In this document: positions 27,134-35,487 of the stretch, piece by piece
How positions within the stretch are numbered: the stretch's first letter is position 1
Layout of the letters: the number at the start of each line of letters is the position of its first letter
DNA from: CAIKLP01 sp965279595
Lineage (GTDB): Bacteria; Bacteroidota; Bacteroidia; Sphingobacteriales; Sphingobacteriaceae
Direction: 5' to 3'
Length of the DNA: 64,000 bases
Assembly (NCBI GenBank): GCA_965279595.1
Contig: OZ257246.1
Span: forward strand, 682,001 to 746,000
The notes under the pieces: generated by a model
The model's input: the letters and a program-made list of their open reading frames with translations, nothing else
Database searches by the model: none
What the model was told of the DNA's origin: nothing
Program-made: the position numbers and the translations under genes

Positions 27134-27409
27134 TTAAATTACTGCGTATATATCCGACTCTCTCATGATTAAATACTCTTTACCTTCATAAGTAATTTCA
27201 GTACCAGCATATTTTCCATAAAGTACTTCATCACCAACTTTCACAGTTATAGGCTCATCTTTTTTACCATCACCAACTGCCACAACAGTTCCTCTTTGTG
27301 GTTTTTCTTTAGCTGTATCAGGAATGAAAATTCCCGAAGCTGTTTTTTCTTCTGCAGGAGCTGGTTCAATTACCACGCGATCTGCAATCGGCTTAATATT
27401 AATTCCCAT
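27134..27409 (-). CDS. groES: 10-kDa co-chaperonin GroES
   Basis: This 91-residue protein has the family pattern KPIADRVVIEPAPAEEKTASGIFIPDTAKEKPQRGTV with the mobile loop, then VGDEVLYGKYAGTEI. It caps GroEL. The groES-groEL unit is separated from secG by a terminator and a spacer of about 150 bases. No CIRCE element (TTAGCACTC-N9-GAGTGCTAA) is visible there, so HrcA control is unlikely. Confidence 0.98.
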   Translation of the reverse strand: MGINIKPIADRVVIEPAPAEEKTASGIFIPDTAKEKPQRGTVVAVGDGKKDEPITVKVGDEVLYGKYAGTEITYEGKEYLIMRESDIYAVI

Positions 27410-27545
27410 ATATTTTATTTTAGTTTATTTATCTACCCGCTTCTATCATTTCTTATGCCAAGCAATGAAATAGTTAATTTTCTACAAAATGACCGCCATT
27501 TTTACACTTATGTTCAGACATCAATCCTTATTTAAAAAATACTAG

Positions 27546-27559
27546 TGACAGCCTGACAG
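27546..27559 (-). promoter_or_regulatory. Tandem TGTCA repeat upstream of groES
   Basis: On the minus strand the bases read CTGTCAGGCTGTCA, two TGTCA units 8 bp apart, about 140 nt before groES and directly after the secG terminator. It could be part of a heat-shock control site, but the promoter itself was not found. Confidence 0.3.
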
Positions 27560-27562
27560 AAA

Positions 27563-27590
27563 CAAAAAACCCCCGAACAAATCGAGGGCT
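27563..27590 (-). terminator. Terminator after secG
   Basis: On the minus strand CCCTCGA and TCGGGGG pair (one wobble) around TTTGT, followed by TTTTTT. It ends the miaB-to-secG operon before groES. Confidence 0.85.
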
Positions 27591-27611
27591 TATGTTATTA
27601 TTTTGAAGTTC

Positions 27612-27968
27612 TTACTTTTTTGTTGAATCAACTGCCGCTGGCACTGCTGATGAACTTGCTGGTGCGTTTGCTGGTGTTTGTGGTGCTGTTGATGCATTGT
27701 CGATTTGCTCTTGAACTGCTGATTGCTCAGTTGTTCCTTCTTCTAAACTTGGCTTAATCACATTTACAACTAAACAAAGCACTAACAATGAAATTGCCAA
27801 TGTCCAAGTTGCTTTCTCTAAAAAATCGGTTGTTTTTTTAACACCCATTACTTGATTAGATGAAGAGAAATTTGAATTTAACCCACCACCTTTAGGATTT
27901 TGAACCAATACCACTAAAATCAATAAAACACTGATAATAAGGGCTACAACTATTAAAAAAGTATACAT
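27612..27968 (-). CDS. secG: Preprotein translocase subunit SecG
   Basis: This 118-residue protein has two membrane helices (about residues 2-22 and 52-72) separated by the conserved loop VLVQNPKGGGLNSNFSSSNQVMGVKKTTDFLEK. The C-terminal tail is Ala/Pro/Ser-rich and low-complexity, as is common in Bacteroidota SecG. It assists SecYE-dependent protein export. It is the last gene of the miaB operon, 14 bases after the TPR gene. Confidence 0.94.
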   Translation of the reverse strand: MYTFLIVVALIISVLLILVVLVQNPKGGGLNSNFSSSNQVMGVKKTTDFLEKATWTLAISLLVLCLVVNVIKPSLEEGTTEQSAVQEQIDNASTAPQTPANAPASSSAVPAAVDSTKK

Positions 27969-27982
27969 TTCTATTATTTTTA

Positions 27983-29119
27983 TTAATTAATTTCTGTTTT
28001 TATTTTGTCAATAAGGGACGCAAAGTAAACCTTTTTTTCGGGATATTTCAAACTTAATTTTTCATAAGCATCTATTGCTTTGCCATAAAGCTTCTGTTTA
28101 ACATAAATATTTGCCAATGTTTCACTTACCGGAACCTGATGATCATTGGCGCTTTTTTTAGCTTTATTTTCCAAATTTACTGGCGAATCATCTCTTTTAA
28201 CTTTTATCATTTTAGGAAGATCAGACTGAATAAAATCTTCAATGATTTTCCCTTGCTTTTCATCACCTCCTATTGGTTTCCTTGCTGCAATTTTTTCATT
28301 GACCAAATAACCATCGTTAAATACATTAGTCAAAATCAATTCACCAATTTCATCCTCAATTAATGGCCTAATCTCTTCAGAAGTATCTAACCTTATCATT
28401 GGTTTCTTTTCTGATTTTGATTCTTCTTTGCCGGCAGTTTTCTTCAACCAATCTGAAAACGAAAAATCTTCGACTTTTTCTTCTTCAACTTTTGAAATTT
28501 CTTCCTCGGTTATATTTATTGAATCAAAACTCTCAACTTCAACAATTTCAATCTCTGGAATAATTTCCTCATCATCAATAATTCCTTCTCCTAATATTTC
28601 GGGTTCCTCTATCAGTTTTTCTTCTTCAAAGAAATGATTTGGAATATCTTCTAAATTATTTTCTATTGATTCAATTAAAACTTCGGCAGTTTCAAAATTC
28701 TTTAACTCAACTGAATTATCAAAAATTGGCAATTCCGTTTCTACTACAATTTCATTATGAACCTCAACTTCAGTTTGAACATCTTTAAAAATTTCTGGCT
28801 CGGATACAGGAGCAATTTGTATTTGCTCAACAGTTTCCTGGGCATTAGGAATTGCAGAATCAGCTACAATAATCTCTTTAGTTAATTGATTATTGTGTAT
28901 TAAGAAATATAACACTTTTCTATTCGCTGCATATGCTGCAGTATAACGTAAAGTTTTTTCGAATAAAATATGTTTAGTATTTGATAATGCTTTAGATTTT
29001 AATAAATGAAAAGTTTGACAATAAGGAAACTGGTTTATCAATTCATCAATAACAGGTAAATCAGAATTACTTAATGAACCAGGGTATTCAATAAAAGAAA
29101 GGATTTCATTCTTGTTCAT
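27983..29119 (-). CDS. Acidic protein with C-terminal TPR-like unit, between lptE and secG
   Basis: The 378-residue protein has a helical N-terminal domain (about residues 1-75, with PVIDELINQFPYCQTFHLLKSKAL), a long acidic low-complexity middle rich in Glu, Ile and Val (about 90-240), and a C-terminal region with one TPR-like unit (NIYVKQKLYGKAIDAYEKLSLKYPEKK). No signal peptide is seen, so it is probably cytoplasmic. The frame opens at a TTG (29128), but the ATG at 29119, 2 bases beyond the lptE stop, is the better start. I know no function; its constant place beside lptE and secG in related genomes hints at an envelope-related role. Confidence 0.8.
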   Translation of the reverse strand: MNKNEILSFIEYPGSLSNSDLPVIDELINQFPYCQTFHLLKSKALSNTKHILFEKTLRYTAAYAANRKVLYFLIHNNQLTKEIIVADSAIPNAQETVEQIQIAPVSEPEIFKDVQTEVEVHNEIVVETELPIFDNSVELKNFETAEVLIESIENNLEDIPNHFFEEEKLIEEPEILGEGIIDDEEIIPEIEIVEVESFDSINITEEEISKVEEEKVEDFSFSDWLKKTAGKEESKSEKKPMIRLDTSEEIRPLIEDEIGELILTNVFNDGYLVNEKIAARKPIGGDEKQGKIIEDFIQSDLPKMIKVKRDDSPVNLENKAKKSANDHQVPVSETLANIYVKQKLYGKAIDAYEKLSLKYPEKKVYFASLIDKIKTEIN

Positions 29120-29121
29120 GT

Positions 29122-29643
29122 TTACCAATTTACAAATGCTTTGTTAAAAATATCATCAACCAACTGTACATTTATTATTTTAATTAAATCGTTTTCTACA
29201 TCAGAAAGATTTCTTGTTCCTGGGAAATCGGTATATCTACTAAAAGTTGTTTCAAAACTTTTTGATTCATCTTTATTATTTGTGAATTTCAATTTCACAC
29301 TAATTGTTAATCTATTCTGCGAAGCAGTTTCATTTCCTTGTATTGATATTGGGCGTACATTGTAATCAGTGATTGAGCCTTCAAACTCAAGATCAGCTGA
29401 ATTTCTTGTAATTTGCAAACTGGTTTGAGTCACAATTCTATCTTTTAAAGATTCCGTTAATGACTGACTCAAAGTCGGTACAACTAGTGCAGCATTATTT
29501 TGAAATAATGAAACATTTACAGTTTTTGTTTCTGGTGAAATAGAAGCACCAGTGAAAGAATAAATACCACATGAGTTAAATGTTAGCAAAAATGCCATCA
29601 CACTTATAAAACAAAATACCTTGATTGATGCTACAATTTTCAT
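29122..29643 (-). CDS. lptE: LptE-family LPS-assembly lipoprotein
   Basis: This 173-residue protein has a lipoprotein signal ending TFNSC (Cys25), then GIYSFTGASISPETKTVNVSLF, LSQSLTESLKDRIVTQTSL and DLEFEGSITDYNV, the LptE pattern. LptE plugs the LptD barrel in the outer membrane and helps place LPS on the surface. lptD is not in the window. The gene sits between the sigma-54 activator and the TPR gene with spacings of 18 and 2 bases, so it is well inside the operon. Confidence 0.9.
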   Translation of the reverse strand: MKIVASIKVFCFISVMAFLLTFNSCGIYSFTGASISPETKTVNVSLFQNNAALVVPTLSQSLTESLKDRIVTQTSLQITRNSADLEFEGSITDYNVRPISIQGNETASQNRLTISVKLKFTNNKDESKSFETTFSRYTDFPGTRNLSDVENDLIKIINVQLVDDIFNKAFVNW

Positions 29644-29661
29644 TTAATTTAATTGAGAAGA

Positions 29662-30942
29662 TTAAAGATTTAAATCGTATTCCTTAATTTTTCTATATAA
29701 TGTTCTTTCTGAAATTCCCAATTCAGATGCGGCTAATTTTCTTTTGCCTTTATGCTTTTTCAATGCCTTTTTTATAAAATCAATTTCTTTATCTTCTAAA
29801 GATAATGTTTCTTCTACTTCCTCAATAGGTGAATCTAATTTATAAGATGAATTATGAAAATTTGTGTTTGGGAAATTCGAGTTAGTTGTGTTTGCAGCAT
29901 TTGCATTCATTGGCAATTGGAATCCACCCATTTCATTTTCTGTTGGATGTATTTCCTGATAAAGCTTATTTATCAAATTAGTGTTGTCAGCTAAAAACTC
30001 ATTTGCGTTGCCTGTATTTTGCAAAAGATCTAAAACCACTTTTTTCAAATCGGTTAAGTCTTTTTTCATATCAAACAATACTTTATATAAAATATCTCTT
30101 TCAGAAAATTCAGCATCACTATTTGTTCCAAGCCTTGCTGGCAACCCACTCATACTTTGTTCAAATGGCAAATACTTAATTAATGCAGTTGCATCCATAT
30201 CATTTTGGCCATTTTCCAAAACAGCAATTTGTTCAGCGATATTTTTTAATTGCCTGATATTTCCTGGCCAATTATAATTTTCTAATATGGCTTTAGCTTC
30301 ATCATTTAATTGCAAAATCGGACTTCTATACTTTACTGAAAAATCCGAAATGAATTTTCTGAAAAGCAAATACACATCTTCTTTTCTTTCGCGAAGAGAA
30401 GGTACTTTTAAAGGAACTGTATTTAATCTATAATATAAATCTTCTCTGAATTTTCCTCTTTGAACCGCTTCATAAACATTGACATTTGTTGCTGCAATAA
30501 TTCGAACATTTGTTTTTTGTACTTTAGAAGAACCTACTCTTAAATATTCTCCAGTTTCTAATACACGCAATAATCGAGCTTGAGTTCCTATTGGTAATTC
30601 AGCTACTTCATCTAAAAATATAGTCCCCCCGCTTACCACTTCAAAATAACCTTTACGTGCTTCATGGGCTCCTGTAAATGACCCTTTTTCATGACCGAAT
30701 AATTCTGAATCAATTGTTCCTTCTGGAATTGCCCCACAATTTACAGCAATGAATGGCCCATGTTTACGTGCACTTAATTGATGAATGATTTGTGAAAAAA
30801 CTTCTTTACCACTTCCACTCTCTCCGGTTATTAAAACAGAAATATCAGTTGGAGCAACTTGCCTAGCAATATCTATTGCACGATTGAGCAATGGAGAATT
30901 TCCAATTATGCCAAACCTGTTTTTTATTTCTTGTAATTCCAT
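29662..30942 (-). CDS. Sigma-54-dependent transcriptional activator without a receiver domain
   Basis: The 426-residue protein starts directly with the AAA+ domain: Walker A GESGSGKEVFS (about residues 40-50), the sigma-54 contact loop GSFTGA, Walker B GGTIFLDEVAELP, and arginine-finger region LRVLETGEYLRVGSS. A linker with an Asn-rich stretch (about 330-370) follows, then a C-terminal Fis-type helix-turn-helix (KLAASELGISERTLYRKIK). There is no N-terminal REC, GAF or PAS domain, so control must come from expression or a partner protein, as for PspF. It lies 17 bases after miaB and 18 before lptE. Confidence 0.93.
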   Translation of the reverse strand: MELQEIKNRFGIIGNSPLLNRAIDIARQVAPTDISVLITGESGSGKEVFSQIIHQLSARKHGPFIAVNCGAIPEGTIDSELFGHEKGSFTGAHEARKGYFEVVSGGTIFLDEVAELPIGTQARLLRVLETGEYLRVGSSKVQKTNVRIIAATNVNVYEAVQRGKFREDLYYRLNTVPLKVPSLRERKEDVYLLFRKFISDFSVKYRSPILQLNDEAKAILENYNWPGNIRQLKNIAEQIAVLENGQNDMDATALIKYLPFEQSMSGLPARLGTNSDAEFSERDILYKVLFDMKKDLTDLKKVVLDLLQNTGNANEFLADNTNLINKLYQEIHPTENEMGGFQLPMNANAANTTNSNFPNTNFHNSSYKLDSPIEEVEETLSLEDKEIDFIKKALKKHKGKRKLAASELGISERTLYRKIKEYDLNL

Positions 30943-30959
30943 TTTTAATTAAATTTTAT

Positions 30960-32372
30960 TTAGGCAATCTTCCCAATTAAAGTTGCCGAAGTACAACTTT
31001 CAATGTAAACATTAACATAGTCGCCTTTTTTATAGTTTTCATTTACTGGAAAAACTACCACTGCATTTTGATCATTTTTTCCTGCATAATCATTTGTTGA
31101 TTTTTTAGAAAATCCTTCAATTAATACTTTTTGTGTTTGACCAACATGCTGATTTAATCTTTCGAAAGAATGTTGCCTTTGAATTTTTATAGTTTGATTC
31201 AAGCGCTCAGATTTTATTTCAGAAGTAACATCATCTCTAAACTTTTTAGCTGCAGGTGTTCCAGGTCTTTCTGAATAGGAGAACATATAGGCATAATCAA
31301 ATTTGACATACTCCATTAATTTCAAAGTATCTTCAAACTCTTCATCACTCTCTTCACAAAAACCAACAATTATATCTGTTGAAATTGCACAATCAGGAAT
31401 CAATCTTCTTATTGTATCAATTCTATTTATGTACCATTCTCTTGTATATGTTCTATTCATGCGATCAAGTACTTGAGTATTTCCAGATTGAACAGGCAAG
31501 TGAATATAGTTGCAAATATTCTCATTTCTGGCAATAGTCTCGAGCACTTCATCAGTAATATCTTTAGGATGTGAAGTAGAAAAGCGTACTCTTAATTCTG
31601 AATTAACATTAGCAACCAATTGAAGTAGATTTGCAAAATTTACCAAGCCGCCATTCTCATCATTCCATTTATAGGAATCAACATTTTGTCCGAGTAATAC
31701 AACTTCTTTATACCCAAGTGTCGATAATTCTGTAACTTCTTTTACAATTGAAAATGCATCCCTACTTCTTTCTCTTCCCCTTGTAAATGGTACTACACAA
31801 AAGGAACACATATTATCACATCCTCGCATGATGGATACATAGGCATTTACCCCATTTGTATTTAAACGCAATGGAGTTATATCTGCATAAGTTTCTTCTC
31901 TTGATAATAGAACGTTAATTGCTCTTTGACCATCATCAACTTGTGTAAGTAGAAGTGGTAAATCACGATATGCGTCTGGGCCAACTACCAAGTCTACTAA
32001 TTTCTCTTCTTCTAAAAATTTCGACTTTAGTCTTTCAGCCATGCAACCTAAAACCCCAACTATCATTCCCGGTTTATTAATCTTATATGATCTGAAATCA
32101 GTTAATCGTTTTCTTATTCGTTGTTCTGCATTTTCACGGATGGAACAGGTATTTACAAATATTACATCAGCCTCTCTATAATCGGCTGTAGTTTGATAAC
32201 CCATTTCAATCATAATGGAAGCAACAATTTCTGAATCAGCAAAATTCATTGCACAACCGTAGCTTTCAATAAATAGTTTTTTTGAATTTGTCTGATTATT
32301 AACACTTTGTATCAATAAAGCCTCTCCTTGGCGAGATTCATCGTGTTGTTTAATTGAAATTTCTTCTAACAT
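30960..32372 (-). CDS. miaB: tRNA-2-methylthio-N6-dimethylallyladenosine synthase MiaB
   Basis: The 470-residue radical-SAM methylthiotransferase has three N-terminal Cys of the auxiliary cluster (ESYGCAMNFADSE, FVNTCSIREN, GVLGCMAERL), the radical-SAM site RGCDNMCSFCVVPFTRGRERSR, and a C-terminal TRAM domain (TQKVLIEGFSKKS to the end). It adds a methylthio group to i6A37 of tRNAs. The frame opens at a TTG (32381); the ATG at 32372 fits the -7 box at 32390-32397 better. It is the first gene of the operon that ends with secG. Confidence 0.96.
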   Translation of the reverse strand: MLEEISIKQHDESRQGEALLIQSVNNQTNSKKLFIESYGCAMNFADSEIVASIMIEMGYQTTADYREADVIFVNTCSIRENAEQRIRKRLTDFRSYKINKPGMIVGVLGCMAERLKSKFLEEEKLVDLVVGPDAYRDLPLLLTQVDDGQRAINVLLSREETYADITPLRLNTNGVNAYVSIMRGCDNMCSFCVVPFTRGRERSRDAFSIVKEVTELSTLGYKEVVLLGQNVDSYKWNDENGGLVNFANLLQLVANVNSELRVRFSTSHPKDITDEVLETIARNENICNYIHLPVQSGNTQVLDRMNRTYTREWYINRIDTIRRLIPDCAISTDIIVGFCEESDEEFEDTLKLMEYVKFDYAYMFSYSERPGTPAAKKFRDDVTSEIKSERLNQTIKIQRQHSFERLNQHVGQTQKVLIEGFSKKSTNDYAGKNDQNAVVVFPVNENYKKGDYVNVYIESCTSATLIGKIA

Positions 32373-32389
32373 GTGATTCAATAAGTCAG

Positions 32390-32397
32390 CAAAAATA
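32390..32397 (-). promoter_or_regulatory. -7 promoter box for the miaB operon
   Basis: On the minus strand the bases are TATTTTTG, 17 nt before the miaB ATG. I see no good -33 element. It supports the ATG over the upstream TTG, which would lie almost at the RNA start. Confidence 0.5.
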
Positions 32398-32499
32398 CTA
32401 AAAATATGAAAATTTGTCAGTCTTTTTGAGGAATCCTTTTAGGTTTTCCTAAGAACATAGAATTTCGTAGGAATTAAGACTATATTAGGGGCACTGTAT

Positions 32500-34332
32500 A
32501 TGCAAAAAGCAACAAAAAATAAGATTTGGAGGGTGTTGGGATGGACTTTATCTTCCATTTCAATAATAATAATCCTAGTAGCTTTTTTTTTGGGTCAATA
32601 TTATAAGCCAATAATAGCCAATGCTTTAAAAAAGGCTGTTTTCAATTCAACCGAACATCTTTATAAAATAGATTTTGATGACTTGAACATCAATTTTATA
32701 ACTGGCAATTTCAGTTTAGTGAGAGTTCGATTTATTCCTGATTTGGCTATTTACCAAAGATTAAAAGCTACAGGAAAACAACCTGCTTATTTATATTCCA
32801 TATCTATGGATCGGTTATCAATAAAAAACACGCATCCTTATGAACTTTATCTAAACAAATCTTTAGTTATTAACGAAATAAAATTATTGAGACCTACAAT
32901 AAGAGTGATCAATGATAAAACAAAAATCAATTTTGATTCTACTGGCAATAAATTTAAAAAGCCTTATGATTTAATAAAGGGGAGTTTGAAATTATTAAAT
33001 GTAAAGCAAATCAATTTTAAAGATATTGACTTTAGATATATATCAGATAGTTTGGGAAAACAATGGGAGCAAAAACTTTTCATTTCAGATATTAAAATTC
33101 GAAACTTGTTTGTTGATTCATTATCTCAGTATAATAAAGATAAACCATTTTATACTGATGATATTAAAATTGTTGTAAAAGATTTTTCATTTAGAACAAA
33201 GGATAGTTTATATCAAATAAATTTTGAAGAAGCCAATGCAAGTACTGCTGCCAGTACTATTTCATTATACAACTTCAAATTGAATCCGACATTAAGTGAA
33301 GCAAAATTTAAAACAAAAGAAGGCTTTCAAAAAACAAGAATAAATATTTCTGCCAAATCTTTAGAATTGAAAGATGTTGATTTTAAAAAAATATTTTATG
33401 AACAAATTTTACATACTCAAATATTAGAAATCAATAAACTGTCATCAGATGTTTATTTAAATAAAAAATTTATACCCAATCCGAATAAAGAAAGAAAGTT
33501 TCCTTCTGAGTTGCCTTTTGATATTAAGTTGCCCTTTATATTTGAAAAAGTACTACTCAACAAATCAAAATTAACTTATGCAGAAACTGAACAAAAATCA
33601 TCATTTCGTTGGCAAATTAGTTTTAATGAAATTAATGGGAACATCAACAATTTAACAAATGACTCAAACAGAATTGCATCTAATAAAGCTGTAAAAATTT
33701 CTTTAAATTATTTACTAAATAATAAAGCTGTTTCTAAAATAGACTTTGGTTTTATTTATAAAAAGAAAAATGTGCCTTTTTATTGTAGGGGTTATTTTAG
33801 TAATTACGACTTAACAGATTTAAATCCAATTTTAAAACCATTGGCAAAAGTTGAGATTGCAAATTGTAAATTAAAAAAACTTGATTTTAATCTTTCCGGA
33901 GAAAGAAATAAAGTGAATGGAAACATTACCATGCTTTATAATAATTTAAGAGTAAAGGTTCTTCAAACAGATTTAAATAGCAACAAATTAAAAGAGTCGA
34001 AAATTTATTCATTGCTTGCGAATATCATGGTATTAAAAAATGACAATCCAAATGTGAATGGAAAGTTGACTATGAGTAAGGTTTCTTTAATAAGGAAAAA
34101 AGAGCAAAGCTTTTTCAATTTTATTTGGAAAGCAATTTTAAAAGGTGCGAAAGAAAGTGTTGGCTTCACAGAAACAATGGAAAAAGAACTACTTCAAAAA
34201 GCAAGTAGATTTAAAGAAATTGTAAAATATAGAGAAGCAAAAAAAATACAAAGATTAGAAAGAAAAGAAGCTAGAAAAAAAAGGAAATTGGAAGCAAAGA
34301 TTAAATCTTCTGAAATAAATAATACACTATAA
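32500..34332 (+). CDS. AsmA-like inner-membrane-anchored protein
   Basis: The 610-residue protein has one N-terminal membrane helix (about residues 12-32) and a long extracytoplasmic part with AsmA/DUF748-style repeats. One example is INEIKLLRPTIRVINDK, which follows a segment starting FDDLNINFITGNFSLV; KPLAKVEIANCKLKKLDFNLSGERNKVNG occurs later. AsmA-like proteins form long hydrophobic grooves thought to carry phospholipids between membranes; that role is an inference here. The last 45 residues are an Arg/Lys/Glu-rich helix that looks cytosolic or nucleic-acid-like and is unusual for the family. The glutathione peroxidase gene follows after 25 bases. Confidence 0.72.
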   Translation: MQKATKNKIWRVLGWTLSSISIIIILVAFFLGQYYKPIIANALKKAVFNSTEHLYKIDFDDLNINFITGNFSLVRVRFIPDLAIYQRLKATGKQPAYLYSISMDRLSIKNTHPYELYLNKSLVINEIKLLRPTIRVINDKTKINFDSTGNKFKKPYDLIKGSLKLLNVKQINFKDIDFRYISDSLGKQWEQKLFISDIKIRNLFVDSLSQYNKDKPFYTDDIKIVVKDFSFRTKDSLYQINFEEANASTAASTISLYNFKLNPTLSEAKFKTKEGFQKTRINISAKSLELKDVDFKKIFYEQILHTQILEINKLSSDVYLNKKFIPNPNKERKFPSELPFDIKLPFIFEKVLLNKSKLTYAETEQKSSFRWQISFNEINGNINNLTNDSNRIASNKAVKISLNYLLNNKAVSKIDFGFIYKKKNVPFYCRGYFSNYDLTDLNPILKPLAKVEIANCKLKKLDFNLSGERNKVNGNITMLYNNLRVKVLQTDLNSNKLKESKIYSLLANIMVLKNDNPNVNGKLTMSKVSLIRKKEQSFFNFIWKAILKGAKESVGFTETMEKELLQKASRFKEIVKYREAKKIQRLERKEARKKRKLEAKIKSSEINNTL

Positions 34333-34357
34333 CAAACAAAAGCAATTACCATTCGTT

Positions 34358-34939
34358 ATGAAAAATAAAAAGATGAAAATATTCCTTCCATTATTCACAC
34401 TCATTTCAACTTGTTTGGGCTTAAATGAAATTAAAAGTAAACCTCTTCAAATGAATAGCGACGGCAATAAAACCTTGTATGATTTTAAAATGAAATCGAT
34501 TGATGGTGAAATAATTGATTTTAGCAAATATAAAGGCAAAAAAGTGCTTATTGTAAACACTGCATCTGAATGTGGATATACTCCGCAATATGAAGGTTTA
34601 GAAAAGCTAAATAAAGAATATGGTGACAAGGTCGTAATTCTAGGATTTCCGGCAAATAATTTTGGGGGACAAGAACCTGGTTCGAATAAAGAAATTTCCA
34701 CTTTTTGTCAAAAAAATTACGGTGTTAGTTTTCAATTGTTCGAAAAGGTTGATGTAGTAGGTGAAAAGGCTTGTGAACTTTATCAATGGTTATCAAGTAA
34801 AGAAGGAAATGGTTGGAATAGTCAACAGCCAAAATGGAACTTCAATAAATACTTGATTAACGAAAATGGTGAATTAATTAAATACTTCCCTTCAAGTGTT
34901 AAGCCAATGAGTGACGAATTAATTAATGCAATAAAATAA
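34358..34939 (+). CDS. Exported glutathione peroxidase family protein
   Basis: This 193-residue protein has an N-terminal signal-like segment (about residues 6-22) and a glutathione peroxidase domain: NTASECGYTPQY with the peroxidatic Cys72, FPANNFGGQEPGSN with Gln105, and KWNFNKYLIN with Trp160. This is the catalytic Cys-Gln-Trp(-Asn) set, with Cys in place of selenocysteine. Bacterial members usually use thioredoxin. It would reduce peroxides in the periplasm. It probably shares a transcript with the AsmA-like gene and ends at a terminator. Confidence 0.93.
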   Translation: MKNKKMKIFLPLFTLISTCLGLNEIKSKPLQMNSDGNKTLYDFKMKSIDGEIIDFSKYKGKKVLIVNTASECGYTPQYEGLEKLNKEYGDKVVILGFPANNFGGQEPGSNKEISTFCQKNYGVSFQLFEKVDVVGEKACELYQWLSSKEGNGWNSQQPKWNFNKYLINENGELIKYFPSSVKPMSDELINAIK

Positions 34940-34952
34940 TATCATAAATCTT

Positions 34953-34985
34953 AAAAAAAGCCAGCCCTTGGGTTGGCTTTTTTCT
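34953..34985 (+). terminator. Terminator after the glutathione peroxidase gene
   Basis: AAAAGCCAGCC pairs with GGTTGGCTTTT (one wobble), followed by further T bases. The rest of the 275-base gap up to 35214 is AT-rich and holds only the promoter box at 35190; I find no tRNA or ORF there. Confidence 0.85.
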
Positions 34986-35189
34986 TTTATATAAAAAATG
35001 CTAATCTTCATACTATCACGTTTAATATTCTAGAATACAGAAATTCTATTCACTTAATTCACATTAAATTAAGCAATTATACCTTCACTGGCACTAAAAA
35101 CAAGCATTTAGGAACAAATTCATTTGATTTCCTTCAGGGAATTTATTTAATTAGCCGCATAAAATTTAACATTGCCCTTTGATTTTAAT

Positions 35190-35197
35190 TATATTTG
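35190..35197 (+). promoter_or_regulatory. -7 promoter box for the DUF1844 gene
   Basis: TATATTTG matches TAnnTTTG, 17 nt before the ATG at 35215. It also argues against the longer reading frame that starts at the TTG at 35179, which lies upstream of this box. Confidence 0.5.
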
Positions 35198-35214
35198 GGC
35201 ATTATCAAATCAAT

Positions 35215-35469
35215 ATGGGTAAAGAAGAACAATTATTTGCATCGTTACTATATTTGTTTCATAGTACAGGAATGCAAGGGTTAGGAAAAGTAATGAATCC
35301 TATGACTAACAAAATTGAACGAAATTTGGAACAAGCTAAACAAGCTATCGATATGCTTGAAATGCTGAAAAGTAAAACCAAAGGAAATATTAGTGAAGAA
35401 ACAGAAAAAATTCTGACGCAATTTTTATCTGATTTGCGATTAAATTATGTTGACGAAGTAGGAAAATAA
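35215..35469 (+). CDS. DUF1844 domain protein
   Basis: The 84-residue protein starts MGKEEQLFASLLYLFHSTGM and contains the helical DUF1844 pattern (GLGKVMNPMTNKIERNLEQAKQAIDMLEMLKSKTKGN, SEETEKILTQFLSDLRLNYV). The function of the family is unknown. The longer frame from a TTG at 35179 would put 12 extra hydrophobic residues in front and is rejected because of the promoter box. It is followed after 18 bases by the coiled-coil membrane protein gene. Confidence 0.82.
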   Translation: MGKEEQLFASLLYLFHSTGMQGLGKVMNPMTNKIERNLEQAKQAIDMLEMLKSKTKGNISEETEKILTQFLSDLRLNYVDEVGK

Positions 35470-35487
35470 ATTTAAAAAATAAAAATT

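Noticed and set aside
32484..32503. Second sigma-54-like sequence (GGGGCAC to ATGCA, GG-N10-GC spacing) in front of the AsmA-like gene
   Set aside because: The -12 part overlaps the ATG at 32500, so RNA would begin inside the gene with no later start codon before the membrane anchor. Taken as chance.
34986..35189. Possible small gene or tRNA in the longest intergenic gap
   Set aside because: No cloverleaf, no family-like frame; the only long frame is a low-complexity translation across the upstream terminator.
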